From contig BSYO01000023.1 in NCBI GenBank assembly GCA_033239525.1, positions 14,207,304-14,271,303 on the forward strand: a stretch of DNA of 64,000 nt, written 5' to 3'. Below, in pieces: positions 1 to 11,387 of the stretch. The stretch's first letter is position 1; every line of letters begins with the position of its first letter. This DNA comes from Nepenthes gracilis (Eukaryota; Streptophyta; Magnoliopsida; Caryophyllales; Nepenthaceae). The notes beneath the pieces were generated by a model. It had not been told where the DNA came from and did not search any database. It was given only the letters and a program-made list of their open reading frames with translations. A program made the position numbers and the translations under genes.

Positions 1-690
1 TTCTTGGTACGTAACTAAGCGCCATTTTTCATGGGGTAAAATATGGGAATAAATAGAAAATCTTAAATCGTTACAAACACCAGAACACCTGAGCTCAAAC
101 AAATAACTGAACAGTCACACGGAACAGAATGGGAAAGTGAAGCTGACCCCAGTGAAGAGTGAACAAAACAATCGGATCTGTGTTTACACAAGAAATTCAA
201 CTAATCTTTGGAATTTCCTCAGGAACAGAAGGACATGATTGATGACGATGATGATGATGATGGTGATGGGTGGAGATTTTGGGAGCGAGCAATGGGAATA
301 GAGAAGGCCAATAAGCAACAACTACACTCAAAACCCGACTCACACGGGATGCGTACACGGTAAACTGAGACGCTCGCGCCCGCGCTCTCTCACCCTCGCC
401 TAGGCTCTTACCTTTCTAGAAATAAAATTGACTTGACCTTTTTTTTAATTATAATTATTTAATATTAATTAAATAATTATATTATTTATTTATATTTTTT
501 AAAAAAATTAATTATTTGATTTTAATCAGATAATAATAATTAAAATAAATTAAGTTAACATTTTTAAACAAAACCAGCCAAAATAATGAAAGTGAGACCC
601 AGTCAATTTTTTTTTTTGGCAAAAAACGCGTCAAACAGCAATTCCCATTGAATTATTAGTGTATTTATTTATTTTTATATAAATTTAATA
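1..690. other. Intergenic DNA, no gene seen
   Basis: No reading frame here resembles a protein I recognise. Positions 240-270 hold a short GAT/GATGGT microsatellite. From about 430 the sequence becomes strongly AT-rich, with homopolymer runs. The C-rich stretch near 370-410 could be part of a promoter or UTR of a gene lying left of the window, but nothing in the sequence proves it. Confidence 0.4.
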
Positions 691-872
691 ATATAAATAA
701 ATGTATATTATATTATCTAAAATATTATAAAATATCTCCTACAGCTATTTTAGAATTTATTGTGATAAAATTGTCTAAAATTATGTTAAAATGATGTCCT
801 AATAAGCCGTGAAATAATATTCATAATTTATTAATGTTTTAATTTATTTTTAGTTTATATTAGATTTATATG

Positions 873-2022
873 TGATGGGTTAAATTCAAAAATGGGCCAA
901 GGACAGCAAAGCCCAATAGAAGGGGCATGGGTTTGACCAAGCATGAAGGCCCAAACCCCTCTATGAAACCCAAAGAATCCTAGTGCGTCGTCTACGTGGC
1001 GCCCTAGACGAACAACCAATCAGTGCGCCCTTACACCTTACAGACGACAGGCGCTAGTACAAAAAATGTAAGCCAATGGGAGAAAGGGTCAACGTTGCAA
1101 GCCACAACGCACCCCATCCTTGCAGCCACTTAACCAATCAATGTGCGGGCAACAGACCATGCGTTGTTCACACCCAACGCTAGTCCTCTTGTCTCCGCAA
1201 AATGACAACACGCATGGCGGGCGATTTAATCGACAAACCATTTGTTAGGAGTTCTGACTCCCAAAGCCTCCCAAAGGGAGTATATAAATGCCCTCTCCTA
1301 CTAAGGGAAGAAGAAATCTCAATCTTAAGCCCAAATAGTGACTAGAGATCAAGCATCTAATTATTCACCAAAAATTTTCAAATCAATGTGCGGGCAATAG
1401 ACCATGCGTTGTTCACACCCAACACTAGTCCTCTTGTCTCCGCAAAATGACAACTGACGCCGTTGGCGTGGCCGACGAATCCTGACAAACCATTTGTTAG
1501 GAGTTCTGGCTCCCAAAGCCTCCCAAAGGGAGTATATAAATGCCCTCTCTTACTAAGGGAAGAAGAAATCTCAATCTTAAGCCCAAATAGTGACTAGAGA
1601 TCAAGCATCTAATTATTCACCAAAAATTTTCAGGTCTCGAGGAGAAAGAATCGACTCTCTTTCCTCAAGTCACTGCTGCTTCCCGACGGAGTTAGTGAGC
1701 CATTTATAATAATGCAACTCTCGAAGCCCAGATTTCCAAACACATTCCATTTATACTCTCCTCATCCCTGTATCTTTGCATTATCGTTATATTTACTTCT
1801 AAGCGTGTATTCTTTCATTCATAGCAAAAGATTTTTGACTTGAGTATCGAAGTGTTTGCGGTGGGATAACCTTCCGTCGTTTTCTAATATCTTGTTTGTA
1901 ATTTGTAGTGTGTAGATTTCAGGTTAATAGTAACGAAAATCAAACCCGATCCAAATCGACCTGCAGCAGAAAATTAGAAGGCTTTCTAATTCATACTATA
2001 ACCAGAAGCCAGGTACGCATCA
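873..2022 (+). mobile_element. Solo LTR, Ty3/gypsy type
   Basis: The segment starts TGATGGG and ends GCATCA, the same terminal motifs as the LTRs of elements A and B. It is flanked by near-matching five-base duplications, atatg on the left and atttg on the right. It contains a TATA box (in two copies, see the tandem duplication entry), a conserved 'gtgggataac' block near 1860 and a 'gtgtgtagattt' block near 1908. These correspond to 'atgggataac' near 11252 and 'gtgtatagga' near 11297 in LTR A. No internal retrotransposon sequence follows on either side, so it is read as a solo LTR left by recombination between two LTRs. Confidence 0.7.
1136..1632 (+). repeat. Tandem duplication inside solo LTR, doubling its promoter
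   Basis: Copy a (1136-1380) and copy b (1381-1632) are nearly identical over about 245 bp, apart from a divergent GC-rich patch (about 1208-1235 against 1453-1485). Each copy contains the TATA box 'tatataaat' (1281-1289 and 1533-1541), followed by the same presumed transcript start and leader region. The copies differ at few positions elsewhere. Confidence 0.85.
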
Positions 2023-3945
2023 ATTTGATATATTACCAAAATAATTTAATTTTTTACTGTGATTTTATTCATTTACAAAAGTTTTTAGACTTCTACTTTC
2101 CTCTGTCGTTGGTTTTTTTTATATATTTTTTATTTTTGATAATTTTTTTAGAAAAATATGTTTTTTTTTCTATTAACATATAAGTAGTTTAATAAGTTAC
2201 TATTTATTAATAATTATTTATAAACTTTCAACCACTTAACATATAATAAAAATTATTAATTTATATTAATTTAATAATTCTTATAAAAACATTAACTCAA
2301 CTAAAAAATCAAAAATATAAATAAATTTGATTATAAATTAGATTAAAGTTTATTTATTTATTTATTTATTAAATACACATAATTATATTTCATATCTTAT
2401 AAAATAATATTTTTATATTCACATATTTTAAAAATAATTTTATATAAGTATCATTTAAAAAAATTGTAAAAAAAATTACTTTGTAACTAGTAAACAATTC
2501 TAAAAACTAATATAAATTTTGTTCAACACTGAAAAAATAAAAAAAGAAAATCTATTTTTTTAGTTTTCTAAATAAAAATAGATAAAATTGAACATATTTT
2601 TTTAAAAAAAATTATAAATATTTCTTAAAAAATAACTTTAATTTTTTTATTTACTGAACAGACTCTTATTTTCAAATTTACTTCTTTATGAATTACAATA
2701 TTAGGTACAAAATAATATAAAAATAAATAAATAAATTAGATATTATATTATTAAAAAATATCCACGGCAACTTTTAAATATAGTCCAGTTCTGAGTAATG
2801 ACATCTGAGAGTACGGATATCCTTATATATTTTAATACGTTTTTATTGATATTAATAGATAAATAAATATTATATTATTAAAATAATTATTTTTATGACT
2901 TATTTTTTATATTAAATTACTTTGGGAAGACCAAGTCATCCATGAAAATGATGTGTATCTTTTTGGTCAGCCAAGACCAAGTCAAGGATGATTTATGGGA
3001 ACGTTCGTTCAAGCTGGAATTATCCTCACTGTGAACATCTTTTAATATTTTTAAATTAAAAATATTTAAAAAATATATTTTTTAAAATTATTATTAGGCC
3101 ATTTTAGAATAATATAAAGTCCGTTTATCTATTTATAAAAAATAACACATAATATATTTTAGGCATCTTATTTGATATATTATATAATCTATTTATCTAT
3201 ATTATTAATCGGATATTAAATTAATATAAAATTAATCCAATGGCTAAAAAGAGAGAAGTAGGAAGAAACAGAAAATTGGAAAAATCAGGATCCCCATTCC
3301 CATATGTCGGCACATAAAGGATATTCCAAATATATTTATATAATATTATTTATCTATTTCTTTATATTAATAACAAATCATATCAAAAGAAAAAATCCAA
3401 AAACATCACTCTATTTAAATAATCTTACGCAAGTGCTATAAAATAATTAGGAAAAAATATTAAATTATTATTGTTTTAATTCTTTATTCTCAATTTTTAT
3501 TTTAGAATTTTTTTTATTAAAGTTAAGACGCTGACGCTGGAAATTTCTAAAGGTGTTAAAAGTCAGAGACTTTTTCTGGTAAAAATATTTATATCAAGAA
3601 TGTATCATGTCACGTTGAAAGTGACGAATAATTACTACAATTATTATTATTTTTAAAATAGATGATGAAGTTGAAAGAAAAAGCAAATGAAGCTGATAAA
3701 TCAAGGGGCTATAATATCCCTAATCATAGCCCACTTAAACAAAAATTATAAAAAAAAAAATATATAGCTATAATATAAATCTCTAGTTTCATTTTAATTT
3801 TTATTCTTTCTTCTTTATCTGTACCCCAAAAATCATAATTTTGACACAAATAAATATACAGATAAGTATATAAATAATAATACTCTAATTTATGCACTAA
3901 TTGTAATTTCAATTGTATCGACATTATCAAAAATCAAAATTTGAA

Positions 3946-5809
3946 ATTGTATCAAACTGTAATACTTTATAGATTTAGAAAATTTCGATGGGAATAAATT
4001 TTGACAGGATGCTTCGATCAAATATATTTGAACAGTATAGAAAAATTGTTCACGACTCATTTTCTTTGTAAATTTCACACAAAAAAGAAGAAATAGATGA
4101 CTAATTTGATTGTTGCACATTCGATCGATACAGGCATCTCATCAAGTAGTCAGAAATCGGCGTTCATAGCTTTCATCACTCATCTTCCCACTTTAAGCAA
4201 CTTCCGATTATTATCATAATCACCATTTCTGACCCGAAAATCATACTCTTCCACATCTATGCTCACAGATCTCTAACTCGATCGATATGGTCCATTGATA
4301 GGATCCGATCGACGTCAAAGTCAATCACAAAGATGGCCTCCGAGCCAAATGCACCTTCTCCTTGCTTTCCCTTGTCGGAGAATGGCTGTTGCTCTTGCTC
4401 AACCTATGGTGCTCTCCTACTCTCGTCTTAACGGTTTTGAATTACAGGCTCTTGCTTATCCCCGGCATAAATTTCCTCTTTGCCACATTACAAAGCATCT
4501 CCTGGTCTTCAACTGCAAGCATCGAGGATAGGTAAATAGATTTATGCAGAGATAAGTGAATGGTCTTTTGGTTGGAGGATCGGACAAGAGATTTGGTCTC
4601 ACTGCTTTGCGTAGTTCTTGACAGACTCGTAAGTTGATGAGGCCACACCACTAGATCAAGAATGTAAGCCTCGGTTTTTGCCTTGTCCGCGTGATGTAGG
4701 GTCTCAATTCTAATCAAGTTCTGGCTTCCGTCAGACCTGAAGCCATATGCCACAAAAATGGTAAATGAAGGAATGGCTAGTTATTTTAAGAAAAATACTA
4801 TTCTTACTATAATTTTAATACAATTTTACAGGCAAATATGACGTGGCACTTGTTGAGTAACGTATTTTTCTTTATTTTACATTTCTATTGGGTGGGCCCA
4901 CGTAGTAGGTGCCACGTCATTATTTCTAAAAAAATTATACATGCATGATTTTCTCTAATTTTAAACTCACCCGGTATTTGCCCATTTTCCAACCCAACCA
5001 AACCCATGAAGAGCTCTGAATTAGATCCAAAATTCCAGAAGGAAAACATGCAACAGTCAGCAATAAATCAGCAAAAACACAGAAAATTCAAGGAAATAAA
5101 AAAAAAAAAAAAAACCACACATAGGAAAAATGGAACTTAATTCTAAAGATGATAAATGCAATTCCAGCTGCGACAATGGGAAGGAAATTATTATTTTCGT
5201 TGCTCTTCTTTTTTTCATTTTTCATTTTTTTCTTCCGGAAGGGAGTCTAACAAGCATCTAGCAGTCTTACTTGATTGTGCTCCTAGCAAAAGGAACGAGC
5301 CACTGCAGAGTTTTCTCCATTTCAGATTGGATCAGAGGGATGGTAAGCTGCACAAGGAATTAATTTCGATTAGGGTTAATAAATGAAGAATAAAGTCAAG
5401 AACACTGCCATGATCGTAAAGCCTTTGGCTTTGAGGTTGTAAAAGTCCTATCAAGAATATCCAGAGATGGGTTTAAATACCCAGATTTTAAGAATGTTAT
5501 TTTGGAATGGCACCAATTAACCACCCTCAATGACATGACTTCCCATCCATATATACATACTAATATGCTTATATAAGAACAAATGAATAAATGATGTCAT
5601 GTACCGGAAGGCGTTCCAAGGATATCTTCAAAACAATTCTCAAATTTTAAAAGATCTACAGTACATGGTGGCGTGTCCTTTCCTCTCACTTCTCTCCTAT
5701 GAGATGTTTCACAAGAAGAAAATATGAACTGACAATATAATATAGAACCAGTATATCAGTAACGTAATTTCAACAATTACATGTCAGTACAAAGGGCTGT
5801 TAGAGTTCT
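3946..5809. other. Intergenic DNA with weak coding-like patches
   Basis: No complete gene can be modelled. On the minus strand, 4760-4560 reads as an open, protein-like stretch (about 60 residues including GSQNLIRIETLHH and AYILDLVVWPH). It begins near a possible acceptor AG at 4737 and has no recognisable family. A poly-A/T tract lies at about 5100-5114. On the minus strand near 5333 a short ATG-led frame ends at a good-looking donor (AA|GTAAGA). The pieces could be decayed exons or chance. Confidence 0.2.
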
Positions 5810-6171
5810 TCCATACACCTGTCAATTTAAATGACTAAATTATATGAGATAGATCTGATGGGTTTGGCCAGTCCGACTTAGGAAAAAGGCCTATTAACAA
5901 AAGGGATTAGCTCAAGACTGAATAATGTTCTAGATCGGTCCAGTCAGCCAGCATGGGCAAAAGCAAATGGATGAGCTCGTCGGCCCAGTCAGGACGGCCC
6001 ATGGTCATCTTCCTGCACGTTAATGGAACTCACCGTAACCGACCGAAACGAGCAACTTCCTTCCGTTATCCAAACTGCTCAATGGGCACGGTAACCAATT
6101 AGGAACTGTCGGTTGAACAGTAATCCCTTATCCATTTGGACAGATTTATAGGCCCCCTAAAGTTTTGAGTT

Positions 6172-6371
6172 TGACCATACATAGGCCGCTCGGTGATGGG
6201 ACCGAGGTTTAATTCGACTGCTTACAAGCTACCTGGATTACCAGGGTTTAATTTGACCGCTTATGGGCCGCTTGGATGACCAAGGTTTAATTTGACCGCT
6301 TACGGGCCGCCTGGATGATCAGTGTTTAATTCGACCGCTCATGAGCCGCCTGGATGACGAGGATTTAGTTA
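6172..6371 (+). repeat. 40-bp tandem array, copy A (5 units)
   Basis: Five degenerate units begin near 6172, 6215, 6254, 6293 and 6332. Each reads approximately 'cgaccgctcatgggccgcct' followed by 'ggatgaccagggtttaat'. The same array occurs at 19262-19421 and 58788-59026, between pol and the antisense ORF of elements B and C. Homology to element B extends from about 6150 to 6415 ('gccccctaaag' before and 'gacttaggggtagtctagg' after). The array runs in the same direction as in B and C, although the antisense ORF further right (8070-9842) is inverted relative to B and C. This locus therefore joins pieces of more than one copy. Confidence 0.8.
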
Positions 6372-7640
6372 CGAAAGGATGAAAATCCGCCCGACTTAGG
6401 GGTAGTCTAGGTCGCATGATTTTATGCAGTATTATGCAATCACTCATATGAGCAGGTAATATTTCTATCTTATTAACGAAAATATGATTCAAGCAAACAG
6501 TATGGTATATACAAGACTTACCTGGATTTGGCGTGGAATCGTCATCGGCGCGTAAGTGGTGCTTTTGTAATTGGCTCACCGTATCAAGTGTACGGCTAGC
6601 GTGCACCACTTCGAAGGGTCGTCAGGGCACTTTGATAGGCGCCTTGGCCTATGGCCCCTATGCTCCATAGGATTTGGTCCTGTGCCATGAATTGATTGGA
6701 TAACATGCTATTGCCGCACTAGGTAGCCTGTTGGCGAGTAGTTTAGGTCCTGTTGTCAGCTCATACTACCTCAGGTGACTCGGACCAGTGCAGCGCTGGG
6801 CTAGATAATATTTTATGTGGTGCAATGGGTGGTGGGTCGAGCACGTCGAGCCCCAATTGCATGTTTTGCCATAACTTTTATAGGGTCTGTTGCCATGCAT
6901 TAGGTTGCAGCGGGATCGGCCTACTGACCGGAGCAATGCTGCGAGGTGAAGGTCAAGCCAGAGAAGATCTGGCGGCAAAAAATTTCGACAGGCCAGAGAA
7001 GATCTGGTGACGAAGAGCTACAACAGGCAAGAGAAGATCTAGCGATGAGTTCCGCCCAGGCCGAGAGAGATCTACTACAGTTCCAGTTAGAGATGATTCG
7101 CGGCGGTGAGAGTTAGAGATGATCTCGGGAGGCAAAGAGTTTCGGAGAAGATCGGAGAAGATCGAGAAGAGGCAAAGAGCTTCAGCAGCCCCGAGAAGAT
7201 CCGATGAAAAGGAGCTCGGAGAAGATCCGGCGCAAGAGGAGCTTTGGCAGCCGAAGAAGATCCGAAGATCCGATGAAGAGGAGCTTGGCGGGCTCGAGAG
7301 ATCGGGCGGCAGAGCTCCGGCAAGCCAGAGAAGCTCTGGCAGGCCAGAGAAGATCCGACGATGAGAGCTCCGACAGGCCAGAGAAGATTTGGCAACAAAG
7401 GTGACCGTCTCGAGAGCCGAAAAGCTCCTTAATCTGATCGGAATGTCGGAATGCTCCTCAGTTTGACTGGAATATTGAAGAGCTCCTCAGTCTGAAAAAC
7501 TACTACATGTCGGCCAATTGAGAGATGGAGTGTCGGAGAGCTTTTGCGTTCTGTAGGGCTCCAAGACACTCTATTTAGTTGAAGAGCGAAGGACAGAAAT
7601 GAAGCTTAAGTTTTGAGGGAAGCATTGCTACCCAGTTTGG
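6372..7640. repeat. Purine-rich degenerate tandem repeat block
   Basis: From about 6945 to 7405 the plus strand repeats a motif close to 'gagaagatctggc' or 'gaagatccgatgaagag' many times with variable spacing. Several overlapping open frames result, rich in Glu, Lys and Arg, but they are a by-product of the repeats and not genes. The flanks (6415-6945 and 7405-7640) are unique-looking spacer with no gene. The block lies between the array at 6172 and the inverted element fragment that starts near 7640. Neither B nor C has an equivalent. Confidence 0.6.
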
Positions 7641-8069
7641 CCCCTTTGGCCTGGCGACACAGCAACATCGACAACCTCCTTCATAAGGAGATAGCGTAAT
7701 CAGTCAACGATTGTTGACCGGAGCAAAACACTCCACCAAAGCGGGCCGCCCAAGTCTGCACTTGAATAGCACCACTAAGCTTTACTCACAAGCGAATACT
7801 AGGCTGGCTTAACACAAGTGACGGCCTAAAAAACGCACCCAAAGACTCCACTCCTTTGGAAACGCCATAAACACCCAAAAACAAGACGGGCGGCCAACTC
7901 ATAGGAATCTTGCCCAGTTGGCCGCCAAGAATAGCAAAGAAGCAAAATACAAAAAGTAGCCGTAAAAAAGCAAGAACATGTGACATGCACAAAGCTATTC
8001 GTATTATTGTTTACGATAAAATACGTTTACATAATTGAACCAAAAAGAGAAAACTGCAATCACCAAAAA

Positions 8070-9842
8070 CTACGGAGGCGGCGATGGCCCTTGTCTGTCT
8101 TGTGACTCCCCCACAAGGCTGTCCCGAGACTGCGCTGACCGGTTTGACAAGTTGATGAGATCCATAGGGAAGTCAGGATCAACCAACCGCATAATACGCC
8201 GACTAATGTTGATCTCTTCCCACAACCGTGACATCATCATATCCGCGACCTCGTGAGGACGAATGCGGAGGTTTAGATCGTTCTCCAGGGTAGCCATTTG
8301 CCCTGCGAGCTGATCGAGGTGCCCCTTGACCCGCTCGGTTTCCTCCTTCAGACGAGTGACCTCTGCTTTCAGGCTCTTATTCTCCGCCTCCATGCTCGCC
8401 AAGACAGACTCTCAGGGCAGCCACGTCCTCTCGATACTCCGCTCCCTGACCCTCCAGCTTAGAATCAAGTTAGGCAATCTCCATATCCCTATCAAAGATC
8501 ACCATGTCTCTCTGCCTAAGCGCCTTGGCAATTGCACCCGAGACCTTATCAGCCTGCACACACACAAAAAAAAAGTTAGAAAAGACAAACCTAAAGATAA
8601 GGCAGGTAACATAATTTATACCTCTCAAATTTTTCGAGTTGGTCTGTCTGGCCTGGCGCCCAAACCCAACGCAAAAGGCGGTGAGCAAGGAATGGGGACC
8701 ACGTGGGCAAGGCCGGCGGCGACCTCAGCCAAGAACTCCTCCAACGGTTCCTCTGGAGTATCCTCCATCCTGACTGACTCCTTAGGAACGGTGGGGGGGC
8801 TCCAAAATCGATTCCTGCTGCTCAGTCGGCAATTCTACAGCAGGTGATCCAATGGACAGCTCCTGCGACCCAAGCGCTCTGATAGATAGATCCGAAGTCA
8901 GCCCCGATGGCGCAAGCTGTGCGAGAACAACGCTGCCGCTGGCCCTGGCATTCAACTTGGCTTCGTAGGCCTCAAAAGTTAGCTCCACTTCAATCTCGGA
9001 AGTGGCACCTACACCCGTAAAACGCCCGGCGGAGAGATAGTCTGGTCCAGAGAACGACGAAGAAGGCGCCATCGAGACCGCCCTCTTTCGCCTTGGACTG
9101 GGAGGATTGACATCAGACGGGAGAGGACCTATGATAAAGCCCTTTTTCCTCTTCTTCCCCTGCAGGACATCCGGCGATGGGATTTTGAGTTCCTGGATGG
9201 GAGAGGGAGGCCCCCCACTTGGCCTTTTTAGCCTCAATACGGGAGATCAAGTGATCTCTCCGAAAATCTCCAAGGCTATCCACGATGAGTTTAACCAGCC
9301 AAGACAAGGACATCGTCTCAGCCTCCGAAAGCATCCCCCTATACACATCAGACACCTGGCCTCACTCCCTGGACAAGGGCCAGGACTCACCAATGCTAAT
9401 AAAGAATAACCAGTTCTTCCGTTTTTCAGGGAGTCATATATGATGGTACTTATCTAAAGACCGCTGCGTGGGGATAAAGAAATCCACTTCTCTCCCTGAT
9501 TAAGCTTAAAGAGCCCTCTAACTATCGACATCGTCAACAGCCTCAAATATTGACGGAGGTATATGTAGAGGGAATACAGATACCTGATGGCGTTAGCATG
9601 GAACTAAGTAGTGGGAACCTGAAGCACAGAAAAATCGACAATAACTCATCAGGAATTGGAAGACGGAGCCCACTCCTCAAATGGGCTTCATATACGGTCA
9701 CAAAACCCGTAGGTGGTAGGAAAGCCCTGTTGTCCTTCCCAGGAACACGAAAGGCAATCTCCTGTGAAATATTGTACTCCACATACAATACTTTTACATT
9801 GTTTTCTCTCAGGACGGAGGCAATTTCGGCGACGGAGGCCAT
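8070..9842 (-). pseudogene. Antisense ORF of element A (PF04195 domain plus coiled coil), broken
   Basis: The ATG at 9842 opens MASVAEIASVLREN, followed by the hallmark block VPGKDNRAF...[13 protein letters not shown] of the 'putative gypsy type' (transposase_28, PF04195) domain. A frameshift near 9640 breaks the frame. The domain continues in another frame (9410-9240, [12 protein letters not shown] then [33 protein letters not shown]), then a low-complexity Pro/Ser/Lys region (about 9230-8780). A 68-bp GT-AG intron (8554-8621) precedes a C-terminal coiled coil (about 8550-8280) and the end ...LINLSNRS at the 3' side. The ORF lies on the strand opposite to the LTR's own direction. The family occurs as an extra ORF in plant Ty3/gypsy elements of the Tat group; its function is unknown. 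Confidence 0.75.
8554..8621 (-). other. Spliceosomal-type intron in antisense ORF A
   Basis: On the minus strand the donor is GAGAG|GTATAA at 8622/8621. The acceptor is a long T/TG tract ending TGTGCAG|GCTGAT at 8554/8553. The same interval exists in B (donor at 18315/18316) with the acceptor AG changed to AA at 18378, and in C (donor 57852/57853). Coding-like sequence resumes on both sides in all three copies, which supports a real intron. Confidence 0.65.
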
Positions 9843-10298
9843 GGTCAAAACTAGGATTTTTTCTTTTCTACGGGTTAAGGAAGACGAAAAAACAAAGGAA
9901 GGCGTAGGAAATTCAAGGTGAAACAAACGGGCAACTTAAAGGCCAGTGTGAACACAGAACCGCCTCGAAAGTATGCGCCATCATTGCTTCCACGTGTCGC
10001 TTTCCAAAAGGAAGCCGTCAAATCAGTTCCTCCGGCTCATTAAATACCGTGATTCTGAATAGACCACATGAAGACACGTGGCACACCTTTTCTGACAGGA
10101 CGGCTAATGGCCAATGCTTCTTTTTGCAAGTTGCTTGAAAATTTTTAAAAACGGTTAACAAATCCCGTCAATATTTTGGAAGTACTCGAGGCTCTTCTTC
10201 AGATGGGCAACGACTCCGTCACCATCAGTAAAAGACAAGCGCATCCCATCATTAATATACCGGAGGCCAGAATTCTGACCACTGGTATGGCGGGCTAG

Positions 10299-11386
10299 TG
10301 ATGGGTAGGCCCATAGCATGCAAGCCCAATAAGAAAAATAGTCCAAAATTCAGAAAAGCCTATATAAGCGTTTAGACGGTCAACGCTAGCGTTGATTGTA
10401 TTGAGCACCAACTAGGCGGCCAACACGCTCCCTCAATACGGTTAACATTTCTGTTGACCGGAAGCACTGTAGTAGCAGGTCACAAAAAGATAAAAACCTA
10501 ATATGAGCTAGGCCCAATTTGGCGGACGTTTTTGTACACGACAAGTAACGATCCATTTTCTTGATTTCACACCTTCTTTGAAGCCAATCTCCTCTAAAGA
10601 ATGCATCAACAGATTTGATGCCCTTCCCATGAGGAAGGTGCCAGATTCTCTCTTCCTGCCTACAATAGACTCTAACGATAACAAAAGCAAAGAAGGAAGA
10701 CAAATAATCTTGAGAGCCGTTACTCGCTCAAAAAGGAAACGATCCTAGCAGAATGCACTAGTCAAGCCTTCTCGCTTAAGGAAGGCTGCCCAACACGACG
10801 CAAGGATCACGCCTTCTTGGCCAAGGAAGGTCGCCCTCCTTACCGTCTATATAACCCCACAGAGTCTCCACTCTGGAGGGACACGAACACAGAGATGAAT
10901 AAAAGACGACACAGTACTACCATGGAGAAATCCTTGAGTGCACAAACTCTCATCCCTAAGCAAGCAATCGCTTACCACGATAATCCCACTCCAAGCCTTT
11001 AGATTCCAGAGACTTCACCCACTCTCTGATATCCATCCTTTTAAACTTCAACGCTTTTAGGACATTGCTTCCCACTTGTTCTCCGCGAACATTGAGTTGG
11101 AAAATTATACTTTCAACGAGTCACGAGAACGTCTCTTACATCTAAAGGCTCCCACCAACCTCAATCTCGCTCTCTTTCTCAATTTATATTTCTATTTACC
11201 TTCTTGTGATTCGAAAGCTTATTATTGACTTGAATGTCGGAGCATTTTCGATGGGATAACATCTTGCTGACACTTGACCTCTTATTTGTTGTAGTGGTGT
11301 ATAGGATTTAGACTCGATGAACGAAATCGAATTCAAACGATCAAGTGAATCTGAATTTGTTCGAAGTCAGATCCAAATACGCATTA
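10299..11386 (+). mobile_element. LTR of element A (3' LTR)
   Basis: Starts TGATGGG after the purine-biased stretch 'atggcgggctag' (candidate polypurine tract) and ends GCATTA, a one-base variant of the family's GCATCA end. A TATA box 'tctatataacc' lies at 10846-10856, followed by a leader matching LTR B. The 'acacgaacac' and 'gtgtatagga' blocks are shared with both LTRs of element B read in reverse complement. A target duplication cannot be tested because the left half of the element is missing. Confidence 0.75.
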
Positions 11387-11387
11387 A

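Larger units (their letters stand above)
696..3945 (+). repeat. Segmental duplication, copy 1
   Basis: This non-coding AT-rich block recurs as 11388-12925 in the same orientation. Clear anchors are 700-880 against 11390-11560, 2640-2880 against 11800-12050, 2930-3050 (around 'gaccaagtc') against 12105-12215, and 3880-3940 against 12870-12925. Copy 1 is longer because copy 2 lacks the segment matching about 1076-2618 and part of 3150-3370. Identity is high but imperfect by eye, so the duplication is not recent. The duplication carries the start of the solo LTR at 873, so that LTR was already present when the block was copied. No gene is seen within it. Confidence 0.8.
7640..11386 (+). mobile_element. 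Ty3/gypsy element A, 3' half only
   Basis: This fragment holds the spacer after the antisense ORF (7660-8030, matching 18960-19230 of element B in reverse complement), the antisense ORF (8070-9842, minus strand) and one LTR (10299-11386, plus strand). No gag, protease, reverse transcriptase or integrase and no 5' LTR are found to the left, so the element is truncated. The LTR terminus directly abuts the second copy of the segmental duplication. Orientation is opposite to elements B and C. Confidence 0.75.

Noticed and set aside
5165..5333. Small minus-strand gene starting MEKTLQWLVPFARSTI with a donor and a later acceptor
   Set aside because: Joining the two exons gives only about 24 residues; no family is recognised.
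7087..7404. Overlapping 60-100 codon frames on both strands
   Set aside because: They arise from the purine-rich repeat; several frames are open at once and none has a domain.
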